The position numbers were made by a program, and so were the translations under genes. A stretch of DNA of 64,000 nt from contig NZ_KB904448.1 of NCBI RefSeq assembly GCF_000380105.1, positions 103,163-167,162 on the forward strand, in the 5' to 3' direction. The notes below the pieces were generated by a model. The model was not told the origin of the DNA and did not search any database. It worked only from the letters and a program-made list of their open reading frames with translations. The DNA comes from Streptococcus orisratti DSM 15617 (GTDB taxonomy: Bacteria > Bacillota > Bacilli > Lactobacillales > Streptococcaceae). Within the stretch, counting starts at the first letter, position 1; each line of letters begins with the position of its first letter. This document shows positions 47,024 to 55,589 of the stretch, in pieces.

Positions 47024-48540
47024 CTAAAAGAGCGGACTCAGTACTCTCAAGACAGCCTGACCTGTCCGTTTCAGCAGTCCTTCTCCCAGCTCCTTCAACT
47101 GCACTTCTTCACTGACCGCAAAGGTTTCGAGATAGTCCTGTTTCAAGTCCTTGAGCGCATCCACTTCATAGAGGAAGGTACCGCATTCAAAGTGCAGGTA
47201 GAGACTGCGGTAGTCCATGTTGATGGTCCCAACGACACCGACCTTATCATCTGCCAGATAGCTCTTGGCATGAATAAATCCCGGCGTATAGCGATACAAG
47301 CGAACGCCTGCTTCCAGAAGCGGTCGGAATAAGATTCAGTCAGGGTGTAGACAGCCTTCTTATCTGGAATTTTTGGCACTACGATGCGGACATCCACTCC
47401 TCTTTTGGCCGCCATGGTCAGAGCCAGTGTCATTTCATGGTCGATAATCAGATAAGGGGTAAAGATGTAAACATAGTCCTTGGCATTCCAAAGAATATCC
47501 ATATAAAGGTTCTCTGAAATCAGCTCCTCATCCAGAGGCGAATCGGAGAATGGCTGCACATAGCCCTTGGCCCTTACAGACTTCCTAGGCAGATAGGCCG
47601 CAATATCGGTCTGCTCCTTGCGGCAGGCATCCCAGACCGAGAGGAACATGAGGGTCAGTTTGGCAACCCCATCCCCTTCCAAGCGCAGACCAGTATCCTT
47701 CCAATGGCCCAATTTGCTGTCCACGTTGATATATTCATCCGCGATGTTGATGCCCCCGTTGTAGGCCACATCGCCATCAATGACTAAGATCTTGCGATGG
47801 TCGCGATTGTTCATCCCCAAGGCTAGGTAAGGAACCATGGGGTTAAAGGTTACCACCTTGACACCTTGACTCTCCAGCTCGGCCTTGAAGCCCTTTGGCA
47901 AGACCATCAGAGAACCCAAATCATCATACATGACACGGACATCCAGACCTTCCTGAGCCTTGCGAATCAGAATTTCCTTCATCCCATCCCACATTTGACC
48001 TTGGCCGACAATGAAATATTCAAAGAAGATGAAGGACTGGGCCTGCTCCATATCTTTGAGCATGGAAGCATACATGTCCTCACCCAGTTTGAAATAGGCC
48101 ACATCTGTGTTGCCATGGCGGGCATAGGTGCCCTGACTGGCAATGTAGTCCGAAATACCCTTGACCTCATCTGCTATTGGGAGGTTTTGTTGCGGGTAGC
48201 TGACTTGCTCTAGCTGCTGCTCAATGCGGGCTTCTGACTCTTGGATGGCCTTTCTCAGCTTTTTAGCGGGCTGCTTGTTGGCAGAGATTAAGTAAAGAAA
48301 GGTTCCAAACATGGGCATGAGGCCAATCAGGATGAGCCAGCCAATCTTGTAAACTGGATTATCCTTGGAGCTGACAATAGCCAACATCATGAGGACACTG
48401 ACAAGCCCAAAAATAGCTGTAATCACCGTGGAGTAACTTCTTAACTGGTAGAAAAAGAGCAAGAGCCAGACCAGTTGTAGCGAGAGCAGAATGGCCCCGA
48501 TGGTCACCTTGTTAAAGAGGATATTTTTCAGCTTCTCCAT
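47024..48540 (-). pseudogene. cls: Cardiolipin synthase, broken by a one-base frameshift
   Basis: The first frame (48540 down to about 47330) has two N-terminal helices, the PLDNc region and the first HKD motif (NNRDHRKILVIDGDVAYNGG). After ESYS the frame is wrong; the second frame gives FRPLLEAGVRLYRYTPGFIHAK, the second HKD motif (HAKSYLADDK), and a normal C-terminus ending at 47024. Reading TATTCCG as TATTTCCG (one missing A on the plus strand near 47328-47332) restores one protein of about 504 residues. Either a real inactivation or a sequencing error. Confidence 0.85.
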
Positions 48541-48558
48541 ATTGGAACCCTCCTTGTC

Positions 48559-49077
48559 TTATGCTTTTTTAGATTTGAAATAGAGAATGATACTCACAAT
48601 ACCTTGATAGATAAAGACAAAGGCTATGGTATAGGTCACAAAGATACCTGTCATGAGTGGGTGGCCCATCATGATGATCCCTGCGATAATACCCAGAATA
48701 CCTGTCCAAAGAAGAGTATTCCCCAACTTCTTGTCCGCTTTTTTCACTTCAAAACTCATAATGGTTTTTGAAATACCTGTAAAGAGAGCCCAGAAAGCAA
48801 AGATGAATGGGATGAAGGTGACTTTTTCAAGGAAACTTCCTGAAAAGAGCCAGAAGGACAGCAATACAGTCATAATACCACTAAAAAGGTCCCAGCCACT
48901 CTTTTCATCAGCTGTAAAGAATTTGATAATTTCAGAAATTCCGTTAATCATAAAGATCAAGGCAAACAAGAAAGCAAAAGATAAAAGGCTTAGAGCGGGA
49001 TTGACCAAGAGATATAGACCTGCCAGAATAGATAAAACTCCTGCTAAAATGGACAACCATGAATATTTTTTCGACAT
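48559..49077 (-). CDS. DUF308/HdeD-like membrane protein
   Basis: 172 residues, six hydrophobic segments arranged as repeated helix pairs (LAGVLSILAGLYLLVNPALSLL, LGIIAGIIMMGHPLMTGIF). Similar to HdeD, a membrane protein of the E. coli acid-resistance island. Role unknown in streptococci. First structural gene after the TetR gene. Confidence 0.8.
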   Translation of the reverse strand: MSKKYSWLSILAGVLSILAGLYLLVNPALSLLSFAFLFALIFMINGISEIIKFFTADEKSGWDLFSGIMTVLLSFWLFSGSFLEKVTFIPFIFAFWALFTGISKTIMSFEVKKADKKLGNTLLWTGILGIIAGIIMMGHPLMTGIFVTYTIAFVFIYQGIVSIILYFKSKKA

Positions 49078-49154
49078 TATTTTTCTCCTAACTATAAATA
49101 GTGTATATCGTTTTCTTTTCTTTTTATGTTGAGGACAAACCTCATACTGGACGT

Positions 49155-49781
49155 CTAATCATGAATCCCCCCTTTCTCTTTATCGTCTAAGATGCCGTAA
49201 ATCATCAGATGGAGAACCTTGTTGAGATCTCTTTCATATTGGCTAGCTAAAGAGGGAGACTCAGCTGACCCGCTGGCTGTCAGGTAGTAACTCCTAAAAA
49301 GCTGCTGGATAAAGGTCAGGTAATCCATAGCCTGTTCTTGACTGATATGATCTTTAAGAGTGGACTCCGCCAATAATTTTTCTGAAACCTGGCGATTCAA
49401 ATCCTCAAAAACAGCCTTTTCCTTTGCCACTTCCTCGGCGATTTCTGCTGGAGTCATCAACCAAGCTTCAAAAAAAATATGGCTATGGTGAGGAAAGGCC
49501 TTGGAAAAGCGATGACGGCGTTCCACATAGTCTGCCAGACTAGGCACTTCCCCCGACTCTCCGCGAATCATAGACACAGCCTTGTGGAAACTCTCTCTAA
49601 CGCAGGCCAGATAGAGTTCTGTCTTCCCAGCAAAATTGTGATAGAGAACCCCTTTTGAAATCTTGTGATTTTTACAGAGCTCATTGATCCCAAAGGCCTT
49701 ATAGCCCTTTTGAGAAAACTCGAACAGGGCTGCTTCAATGATGCGTTCCTGAGTTAGCTTGGTCTTTAACTCTTTTTTCAT
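49155..49781 (-). CDS. TetR-family regulator
   Basis: 208 residues. N-terminal helix-turn-helix (QERIIEAALFEFSQKGYKAFGINELCKNHKISKGVLYHNFAGKTELY). C-terminal ligand domain not recognised. ATG 49781 has AGGAG seven bases upstream. Precedes and probably represses the membrane cluster. The operator overlaps its own promoter. Confidence 0.88.
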   Translation of the reverse strand: MKKELKTKLTQERIIEAALFEFSQKGYKAFGINELCKNHKISKGVLYHNFAGKTELYLACVRESFHKAVSMIRGESGEVPSLADYVERRHRFSKAFPHHSHIFFEAWLMTPAEIAEEVAKEKAVFEDLNRQVSEKLLAESTLKDHISQEQAMDYLTFIQQLFRSYYLTASGSAESPSLASQYERDLNKVLHLMIYGILDDKEKGGIHD

Positions 49782-49806
49782 CCTACTTCTCCTAAGCTTT
49801 TTTACA

Positions 49807-49835
49807 ATTATAGACCATTTAGTCTGTAATGTCAA
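49807..49835 (-). promoter_or_regulatory. TetR gene promoter with operator
   Basis: TTGACA (49830-49835), 17-bp spacer, TATAAT (49807-49812). The imperfect palindrome AGACCATTTAGTCT (49812-49825) fills the spacer, the classic place for autorepression. Confidence 0.65.
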
Positions 49836-49919
49836 GCGTATCTGTACCAATATATAACAATCATATTAAAAATGAATCTGGAGACATATATCAAAAAAAC
49901 GTCTCACATATCAATATGA
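49836..49919. other. Non-coding start of the gap upstream of the TetR gene
   Basis: Part of the 460-base gap 49782-50243. It contains GTCTCA...TGAGGC (about 49901-49922) with flanking A- and T-runs, a possible bidirectional terminator. The remainder of the gap holds a gene remnant and a MITE-like copy, listed separately. Confidence 0.4.
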
Positions 49920-50089
49920 GGCATTTTTGGTCATATCAGTAAACTTGATTCTTTTGGAGTACAGATGGAGACAGGAGCAATGCAGGTCATCATCATGTTT
50001 CTGAGTTCTAAAACAGTAGATAACATGGGTGGTATCAGCGATGTGCTACAAGAAATGTGTCAATATCTAAGAATCTGTATACACAAGTG
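49920..50089 (+). pseudogene. Gene remnant running into the MITE-like element
   Basis: Open for about 55 codons from after a TGA: GIFGHISKLDSFGVQMETG, then AMQVIIMFLSSKTVDNMGG, then ISDVLQEMCQYL. The last six codons come from the MITE-like repeat. It reads like the C-terminal end of a real protein, with a rhythm like PTS EIIA domains, but I cannot name it with confidence. No promoter or start. Confidence 0.35.
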
Positions 50090-50231
50090 AAGTACTTATT
50101 GATAAGAGATAGTTTTTCGCTAATCAAGGCAGGTTGTTGAGAGAATACTGACTGTATTTTGAAAAAAACTAACGATGAGTAGCTTAAAAACTAGCCTTCG
50201 ATAGAAGTGCTGAACTGTGAATGCAGGTTCT
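50070..50231. mobile_element. MITE-like repeat, copy 2
   Basis: 162 bp, inverted relative to copy 1 at 10295. Ends AGAATCTGTATACACA and TGTGAATGCAGGTTCT form imperfect terminal inverted repeats. Like copy 1, it lies directly downstream of a minus-strand gene (13 bases from the stop of the DNA glycosylase gene). Confidence 0.7.
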
Positions 50232-50243
50232 AAGTATTATCGA

Positions 50244-50828
50244 TTACTCCTCTAAAATTTTCCATACCAGCTGTCTTAATTCTGGTATGACCTCATTTTT
50301 AAACCACGGATTTTTCTTCTGCCAGATATTATTCCGAGGTGAGGGGTGAACCAAAGGAAAATAGTCTGGTAAAAACTCTTTATAGTTTTTAACATTATCA
50401 GTCAATTTTATGGATGATTTTTGTCGAAGATAATAATGTTGAGCATAACTTCCGACAAGAATAGTCAGTTGAATATCTGGCAACTCTGCCAAGATTCTAT
50501 CATGCCATTTCTCCGCAAATCCTCTACGTGGAGGGAGGTCACCTGACTTACCGGTGCCCGGAAAATAGAAATCCATAGGAATAACTGCAAAATAACCAGA
50601 TTCATAAAAAGTCTTGCGATCCACCCCAAGCCAGTCTCGCAAGTTATCACCAGAAGGATCATTCCAGTAGAGACGCGACTCCTGAGCACGAATACCTGGT
50701 GCCTGACCAACGATATTTATTCGTGCGGTCTTAGGCGCTGCAAAAAGTGGTTCAATACCAGCCTTAGTAAATGACTGATTTTGTGAATCAGCCATAATAT
50801 CTAAAATAATCTTATCAAGTGATGTCAT
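50244..50828 (-). CDS. Uracil-DNA glycosylase family protein
   Basis: 194 residues. Motifs INIVGQAPGIRAQESRLYWNDPSGD (motif 1) and PLVHPSPRNNIWQKKNPWF (motif 2) fit the UDG superfamily, family 4/5-like or the SMUG-like single-domain group common in Firmicutes. ATG 50828 is preferred to the adjacent one three bases upstream on Shine-Dalgarno spacing (AAGGAG). Confidence 0.85.
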   Translation of the reverse strand: MTSLDKIILDIMADSQNQSFTKAGIEPLFAAPKTARINIVGQAPGIRAQESRLYWNDPSGDNLRDWLGVDRKTFYESGYFAVIPMDFYFPGTGKSGDLPPRRGFAEKWHDRILAELPDIQLTILVGSYAQHYYLRQKSSIKLTDNVKNYKEFLPDYFPLVHPSPRNNIWQKKNPWFKNEVIPELRQLVWKILEE

Positions 50829-50851
50829 CATTTTCTCCTTACCATATAAGT

Positions 50852-50880
50852 TAAAAGAGCTAAATCATTGTCTTAGCTCT
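50852..50880 (-). terminator. pepV terminator
   Basis: 8-bp stem AGAGCTAA/TTAGCTCT with a nine-base loop and TTTT on the minus strand, 12 bases after the pepV stop. Confidence 0.75.
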
Positions 50881-50891
50881 CTTAGTTTATA

Positions 50892-52298
50892 TTATTTGAT
50901 TAACTCATAAATAGCTTCAGCATAGATGGCTGCGGCACGGTAAAGGTCTTCTACATCAGCGAATTCATTGGCTTGATGCATGGTGTTTGTGTAGTCTGGG
51001 AACATGGCACCGAAGGCCACGCCTCGTTTTAAGAGACGTCCAAAAGTTCCGCCACCTATGATTTGTTCATGACCTTTGAGACCAGTTTGTTTTTCATAAA
51101 CTGACAAAAGCGTTGCCACCAATGGATCATCTGCAGGCACATAGTGAGGAGTGTGTTCATGTTCTGACAAGGTCACCTTGCTAACGCCTTCTAATTTTTC
51201 AAGACCTGCTTTGATGGTTTGAGCATCTGTCCCTTGTGGGTAACGGAAGTTCAACGCAATGGTATTGTCAGCAGAAGTTTTATCAAAGTTGAAGACACCT
51301 GCGTTCATGCTTAGAGGCCCCATTTTAGCGTCTGTGTAGGCTACACCTAAATTTTCACCAGCAAAGTCTTCGTGAAGGACAGTTGCGGTGAGGTCAAGGT
51401 AAGCTTTAGCAGAACCTTCAAAAGCAAATTGATTGAGAAATTTGGCCAGATAAGTGGCACCATTGATTCCCGCTTCTGGTGTTGAACCATGGGCTGATTT
51501 ACCAAAGACTGTCAAGACAAATTGATCCGCTTCTTCTTTAAGCTCAGCTGTCACTGGATATTCTGTAATAAATGCATTCAATTTTTCTTGTAAATCTGCT
51601 AACGCAAAATCTGCAGTGAAGGCTGCGGTTGCTGATTCAGGTACCATATTTTCACGAAGTCCGCCAGCAAAGCTATTCAAGGTAAATGCTCCGCTATTAT
51701 CACCAGCAAAATGAAGATACTCTGTGATGTTACCTTTTTCACCATTGATGATAGGAAACTCTGCGTCTGGTGAGAAGCCGAAATCTGGATCTTTGAGACC
51801 ATTGTGGGTGAAATAATAGTCCATGTCACCCCAGCCCGATTCTTCGTCGGTACCAACGATGAAACGGACTTTTTTAGACACTGGTAAGCCAAGTTCTTTG
51901 ATGATTTTAAGAGCATAATAGCAAGCCATTGTTGGACCTTTGTCATCTGATGACCCACGCGCATAAAGTTTGCCATCTTTGATGACTGGCTCGTAAGGGT
52001 TGGTGTCCCAGCCACTGCCTGCTGGTACGACATCCAAATGGGCAAAAATCCCAAGAACTTCATCTCCCACACCAAATTCAAAATCACCAGCGTAATTATC
52101 AATGTTGCGGGCTTTATAACCATCACGCTCTGCCATTGCCAAAAAATGCTCTAGAGCTTTGACTGGTCCAGGTCCAAATGGATGTGTGCTATCAGCTTGA
52201 GAATCGTCTCGTTCTGAATTAATGCGCAAGAGGCTAAACAAGTCCTCCATCATGGCATCTTTGCGTTTGTCAACCTCTGCTTTAAAATCAATTGTCAT
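50892..52298 (-). CDS. pepV: Dipeptidase PepV
   Basis: 468 residues, M20 zinc peptidase: metal motifs FAHLDVVPAGSGWDT and GSSDDKGPTMACYYAL, catalytic Glu in GTDEESGWGD, and the C-terminal HQANEF. Cleaves dipeptides, notably beta-Ala or hydrophobic ones, in the cytoplasm. The start overlaps the ACT-domain gene by 11 bases. Good Shine-Dalgarno sequence is not obvious, consistent with coupling. Confidence 0.95.
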   Translation of the reverse strand: MTIDFKAEVDKRKDAMMEDLFSLLRINSERDDSQADSTHPFGPGPVKALEHFLAMAERDGYKARNIDNYAGDFEFGVGDEVLGIFAHLDVVPAGSGWDTNPYEPVIKDGKLYARGSSDDKGPTMACYYALKIIKELGLPVSKKVRFIVGTDEESGWGDMDYYFTHNGLKDPDFGFSPDAEFPIINGEKGNITEYLHFAGDNSGAFTLNSFAGGLRENMVPESATAAFTADFALADLQEKLNAFITEYPVTAELKEEADQFVLTVFGKSAHGSTPEAGINGATYLAKFLNQFAFEGSAKAYLDLTATVLHEDFAGENLGVAYTDAKMGPLSMNAGVFNFDKTSADNTIALNFRYPQGTDAQTIKAGLEKLEGVSKVTLSEHEHTPHYVPADDPLVATLLSVYEKQTGLKGHEQIIGGGTFGRLLKRGVAFGAMFPDYTNTMHQANEFADVEDLYRAAAIYAEAIYELIK

Positions 52299-52716
52299 AT
52301 TTCTCTAAACTCTCTTTCTGTGCTACTTCTTGTAATGCTTTTAATGTTCTCATTGCCAAATCTGCTTTATCATAGGGCACTAAGATATGATCATGGTAAT
52401 TTCCAGCTACCACATTGCAACTTAAACCAACTTCTCCTAATGCACTTGCAAAGGCGGCTGTTAAACCCACCGCAGCTAAATCAGAGTGAACATTTAGCGT
52501 AATCCAAGCTGATCTAAACTGAGCCTCTAAGCCATAGGCCTGTGCAACTTTTTCCGTGACAAGAACTGACAAACCTTCCTCTTCCTTAATACTCGCTTCA
52601 ATCAAGTCAAAAGGAAGTTGTGACGAGGCAGTCAAGGTCGCAAACACAAAGACCTCTTCTTTTAAAACAGGCTCCATGCTCGCCAAAAGCTGATTTAAAT
52701 CTTTGATGGCTGCCAT
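52288..52716 (-). CDS. ACT-domain protein
   Basis: 142 residues with a tandem ACT-like fold typified by EEGLSVLVTEKVAQAYGL, FRSAWITLNVHSDLAAVGLTAAFASALGEVGLSCNVVAGNYHDHILVPY. The latter half matches the ACT_7 family seen with aspartokinase and regulatory proteins. Possibly binds an amino acid. Its ATG overlaps the nitroreductase stop (TAATG). Confidence 0.78.
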   Translation of the reverse strand: MAAIKDLNQLLASMEPVLKEEVFVFATLTASSQLPFDLIEASIKEEEGLSVLVTEKVAQAYGLEAQFRSAWITLNVHSDLAAVGLTAAFASALGEVGLSCNVVAGNYHDHILVPYDKADLAMRTLKALQEVAQKESLEKYDN

Positions 52717-53318
52717 TACCTTACCTCCATAATATCATCTACAGGTAAACGATAGGTTGGCTCAGCCTTTTCATCACTATACCCCACTGTCACTAAGACT
52801 TCTGGTCGAAAACGATGGTCAATCTCTAACACTTCATTGACTTTTGTCTTATCAAAGCCAAGAAAAATATTTGAAGCTAAACCTTGATCGGTCAGCGCTA
52901 AAACCAAATTCATCGTCACCAAACCAATATTCAAAGCTAGATAGTCGCTTGTGACTTGCGGGCTAAACTGCTGAAACATAGTGGGGTAGGCTTGCATATA
53001 GCGACTCAAGGCATCATCAGACAAAATTTTAACCCCATTTCGAGCAATTTTACGTGATCGTTTTGGAAGGTCTGTGTCGCTAAAAATAGCAATAACATAT
53101 TGTGCTTCCTGAGCTTGATCTTTATTGCCACCATACATCACTTCTGCTAGTTGCTGTTTTCTCTCTTTTACAACCACAAACTTCCATGGTTGGATATTAT
53201 GAGCAGAGGGTGCTAACGTAGCGATTTCAATTGCTGTGCGAACATCCTTAATATCCACTGCTTGATCCGTAAAATGTTTTATGGCATGACGTTTTTTATT
53301 GAGTTCTAAAAATTTCAT
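52716..53318 (-). CDS. Nitroreductase family FMN protein
   Basis: 200 residues. FMN/nitroreductase motifs KKRHAIKHFTDQAV, APSAHNIQPWKFVVV and VTVGYSDEKAEP. Uses NAD(P)H to reduce nitro or quinone compounds. First gene of an apparent nitroreductase-ACT-pepV operon. ATG preceded by GAGAGG. Confidence 0.9.
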   Translation of the reverse strand: MKFLELNKKRHAIKHFTDQAVDIKDVRTAIEIATLAPSAHNIQPWKFVVVKERKQQLAEVMYGGNKDQAQEAQYVIAIFSDTDLPKRSRKIARNGVKILSDDALSRYMQAYPTMFQQFSPQVTSDYLALNIGLVTMNLVLALTDQGLASNIFLGFDKTKVNEVLEIDHRFRPEVLVTVGYSDEKAEPTYRLPVDDIMEVR

Positions 53319-53492
53319 GATGAAACCTCTCTAATTCTATCAGATGGGTCTATTCTACCATTTTTTGAAAGAGTTTTCAGCATTTTCGCATCATTTCCTT
53401 GGAAAATAGCAGAGCTTTTTGAACTTCACACTCGCTCAAAATGAAACATATAGCCATTCACCCTATCTTTGCTAAATATCAGAAAAAGCAGA
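53319..53492. other. Non-coding start of the gap between the nitroreductase and hydrolase genes
   Basis: This 480-base gap (53319-53798) also holds a BOX-like repeat and a gene remnant, listed separately. Here I see only a weak promoter-like TAGAAT for the nitroreductase operon near 53360 and a repeated GCAGAGCT (near 53409 and 53487). Confidence 0.35.
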
Positions 53493-53602
53493 GCTAATAC
53501 TCAATGAAAATCAAAAGTAGCCTAGGAAACGAAGCCGACGATAGAACTTGAGTTCATCAAGGCAAGTTGACAACGGATAATTTTGATTTTCGAAGAGTAT
53601 AA
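53493..53602. repeat. BOX-like element, copy 1 (perfect inverted match to copy 2)
   Basis: 110 bp, from GCTAATACTCAATGAAAATC to TTTCGAAGAGTATAA. The complement is identical at every base to 56014-56123. The two ends (GATTTTCATTGAGTAT and ATACTCTTCGAAAATC) are those of streptococcal BOX elements (boxC and boxA), joined without a boxB. Confidence 0.85.
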
Positions 53603-53616
53603 CCTACATTTTAAGC

Positions 53617-53787
53617 TTATAGCCATAGACCAGATGACGCAATAAGCCCCTTGGCAATTTCATTATTTCTTAATTCTGTCGTTTGAAAAGCACTGAGTGA
53701 CTCATAGAACTCCCTGACAGGCGCTGACAACCCCTTTTTGTCCTGTAAAAATTTGAGGGATAAACAATAGTAAAATAAACTGTGACT
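53617..53787 (-). pseudogene. C-terminal gene remnant
   Basis: A 56-codon minus-strand frame with no start codon, reading LKFLQDKKGLSAPVREFYESL, then SAFQTTELRNEIAKGLIASSG, LWL, stop. The composition looks like real protein. Not identified. It lies between a BOX-like element and the hydrolase gene and may be the tail of a gene lost during insertion of this island. Confidence 0.35.
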
Positions 53788-53798
53788 TCACACGTCTA

Positions 53799-55049
53799 TT
53801 ATAATTTCTTAAACTGTTCTAAAGTAGCATTCCAACTAATTCTTGTATCCTCTTGAAGTAAATCAGGATCCATTTTTTTATACCTTAAATTTGGTTGATA
53901 ACTGACAGTGTTCATATGCCCAAGATGAGGCGTTACCAAGAAAGCATATTTACAATCACTACCTACCCTACTTCTAATGTTTTTGACAGCTCCATAAGCA
54001 TCCCAAACCTCATCAGCTATAGAAGCAATAAACAAAACTGATGAGGTCAACTTCTCCACTGGAAAAAGGCTAGCATCATTTTTATGTAATTTCCTCTTTC
54101 GGGTAAAAATCTCGAACAAATAGTGTAACCATTGAAATTTGGTATAGGCTAATTCCAGCCCTCTGTATGTCCATGAAGATGTTCCTGATGGCCAGATACC
54201 GTTAATACCTTCAAAAACACAATCCGTGGGAGCATTGAGTACTAGGACTTTTAATGCGTTAAAATAACAAGCTGCTAGAAGGCCAAACTCCGCACCTTTA
54301 GAACGACCATAAAGCCCAATTTTATTAGAATCTACACACTTTAAATTTTTCAAATAATTCAATGCTTCCTCTATAATTTCAAGAGGAATCCGCTTTAACT
54401 GATTAGATAAACCATCTATACCAAAATAGGCTAGAGCTAATGTTACATACCCTCTGCTTGCTAAAAGTTGCGCAATATTTTGAGCTTTTTCAATCCCTCC
54501 CTCACTTCCACTAAGTACAATAATGGCTGGTGTTTTCTTCCACTCTTTTCCATAAAATACTCTACCAACAGGCCTTTTAAGGGTAACATTCTGGAAAGTA
54601 AGATTTTTCTGAAGGTAGTATCTCTTAAAAGAACACTTTCCTAAAAGTTGTTCATCTTGGTAAACGAATAATTGACAATCAAAAGAATCATTAAGAGGTA
54701 TTTCATTAAATCTAGTGGTAGTCGAAGATCTTATCATTTTTTCAGGATGCAATCTTTCGAATAATGCCATTTGGTTAATTCCCCTATAATCTCCTCTGAT
54801 TGCTGGACTTTGAGATAGAATAATTTCACCATCAGCACTTGTCAAAAAGACAGCAGATGATTGCCATTTAACAGATTTATCAAGTTTCATAGGAGCATTA
54901 ATGCAGTAATAGTTTTCCAATTCAAGAACAAGCTTAACCTCTGTAAAAACAGGTAAGTTTTTTATAACTATATCCATAGGAACATCAGCAAGTTTACTTT
55001 CATCTTTGACAATCACTTGACATGCTTGCTTACATTTCTTGTATCCCAT
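53799..55049 (-). CDS. Acyl-CoA thioesterase/BAAT-like alpha/beta hydrolase
   Basis: 416 residues. N-terminal Ig-like region (about 1-125) and an alpha/beta-hydrolase domain with nucleophile elbow YGRSKGAEFGLLAA; later SVLFIASIADEVWDA (acid) and TPHLGHMNT (His). This two-domain form is that of acyl-CoA thioester hydrolase/bile acid-CoA N-acyltransferase family members. ATG 55049 has GGAGG seven bases upstream; it overlaps the MarR gene by 37 bases, so the pair is coupled. Substrate unknown; may act on lipid, antibiotic or bile-type acyl conjugates. Confidence 0.78.
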   Translation of the reverse strand: MGYKKCKQACQVIVKDESKLADVPMDIVIKNLPVFTEVKLVLELENYYCINAPMKLDKSVKWQSSAVFLTSADGEIILSQSPAIRGDYRGINQMALFERLHPEKMIRSSTTTRFNEIPLNDSFDCQLFVYQDEQLLGKCSFKRYYLQKNLTFQNVTLKRPVGRVFYGKEWKKTPAIIVLSGSEGGIEKAQNIAQLLASRGYVTLALAYFGIDGLSNQLKRIPLEIIEEALNYLKNLKCVDSNKIGLYGRSKGAEFGLLAACYFNALKVLVLNAPTDCVFEGINGIWPSGTSSWTYRGLELAYTKFQWLHYLFEIFTRKRKLHKNDASLFPVEKLTSSVLFIASIADEVWDAYGAVKNIRSRVGSDCKYAFLVTPHLGHMNTVSYQPNLRYKKMDPDLLQEDTRISWNATLEQFKKL

Positions 55050-55474
55050 GGCAATTCCTCCCATACTTTTTCCACCTCCGCCATTAGGCTAAATAATTGC
55101 CTATAGAACGTATCTGGATAATTAGCTAAAACCCCATTTAATTGCTCAACCAAATACTCATGCTGGTATTGGTGGCTTTGATATACTTTTTGTCCGATTT
55201 TGGTTAAGTTAAAGGTATATTGTTTTGAATCTTTCTCAACACGACTGAGATAATTTTTAGTCTCCATACGTTTGACTAGTTGAGTAACCGCGCTTCGACT
55301 AGTCTGTCTTTTTCTAGCAATTTCTGCTAAAGTGAGTTGGGGATTTCTTGCAATTAAAACTAATGTTTCTACTTCAGCAAAATTTAAATCATCAATCTTG
55401 TGCTGTCTGTATTCTAATTCTTGATACTTCTTAAAAAATTGATTAAAGGTCACTATTACATCGTCATAAGTCAT
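55013..55474 (-). CDS. MarR-family regulator
   Basis: 153 residues with a winged helix (LTLAEIARKRQTSRSAVTQLVKRMETKNYLSRVEKDSKQYTFNLTKIG). ATG 55474 has AAAGGAG seven bases upstream. Controls its own operon through the dyad just upstream. Trigger unknown; MarR proteins often respond to phenolic or lipophilic compounds. Confidence 0.88.
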   Translation of the reverse strand: MTYDDVIVTFNQFFKKYQELEYRQHKIDDLNFAEVETLVLIARNPQLTLAEIARKRQTSRSAVTQLVKRMETKNYLSRVEKDSKQYTFNLTKIGQKVYQSHQYQHEYLVEQLNGVLANYPDTFYRQLFSLMAEVEKVWEELPWDTRNVSKHVK

Positions 55475-55485
55475 CTGCCATCTCC

Positions 55486-55526
55486 TTTTGTTAAGTATAT
55501 TAACAAAATACAAGATAGACTGTCAA
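55486..55526 (-). promoter_or_regulatory. MarR operon promoter and operator
   Basis: Perfect 9-bp arms TTTTGTTAA / TTAACAAAA around GTATA (55486-55508). A TTGACA -35 box is at 55521-55526; the -10 (TTAATA, 17-bp spacer) is inside the dyad, so binding should block transcription. Confidence 0.75.
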
Positions 55527-55589
55527 GAAAAAAGCGACTCTTCAAAAACTCCTTTTCACCGTTTAATATAAATACAGAGCAAATCTTAG

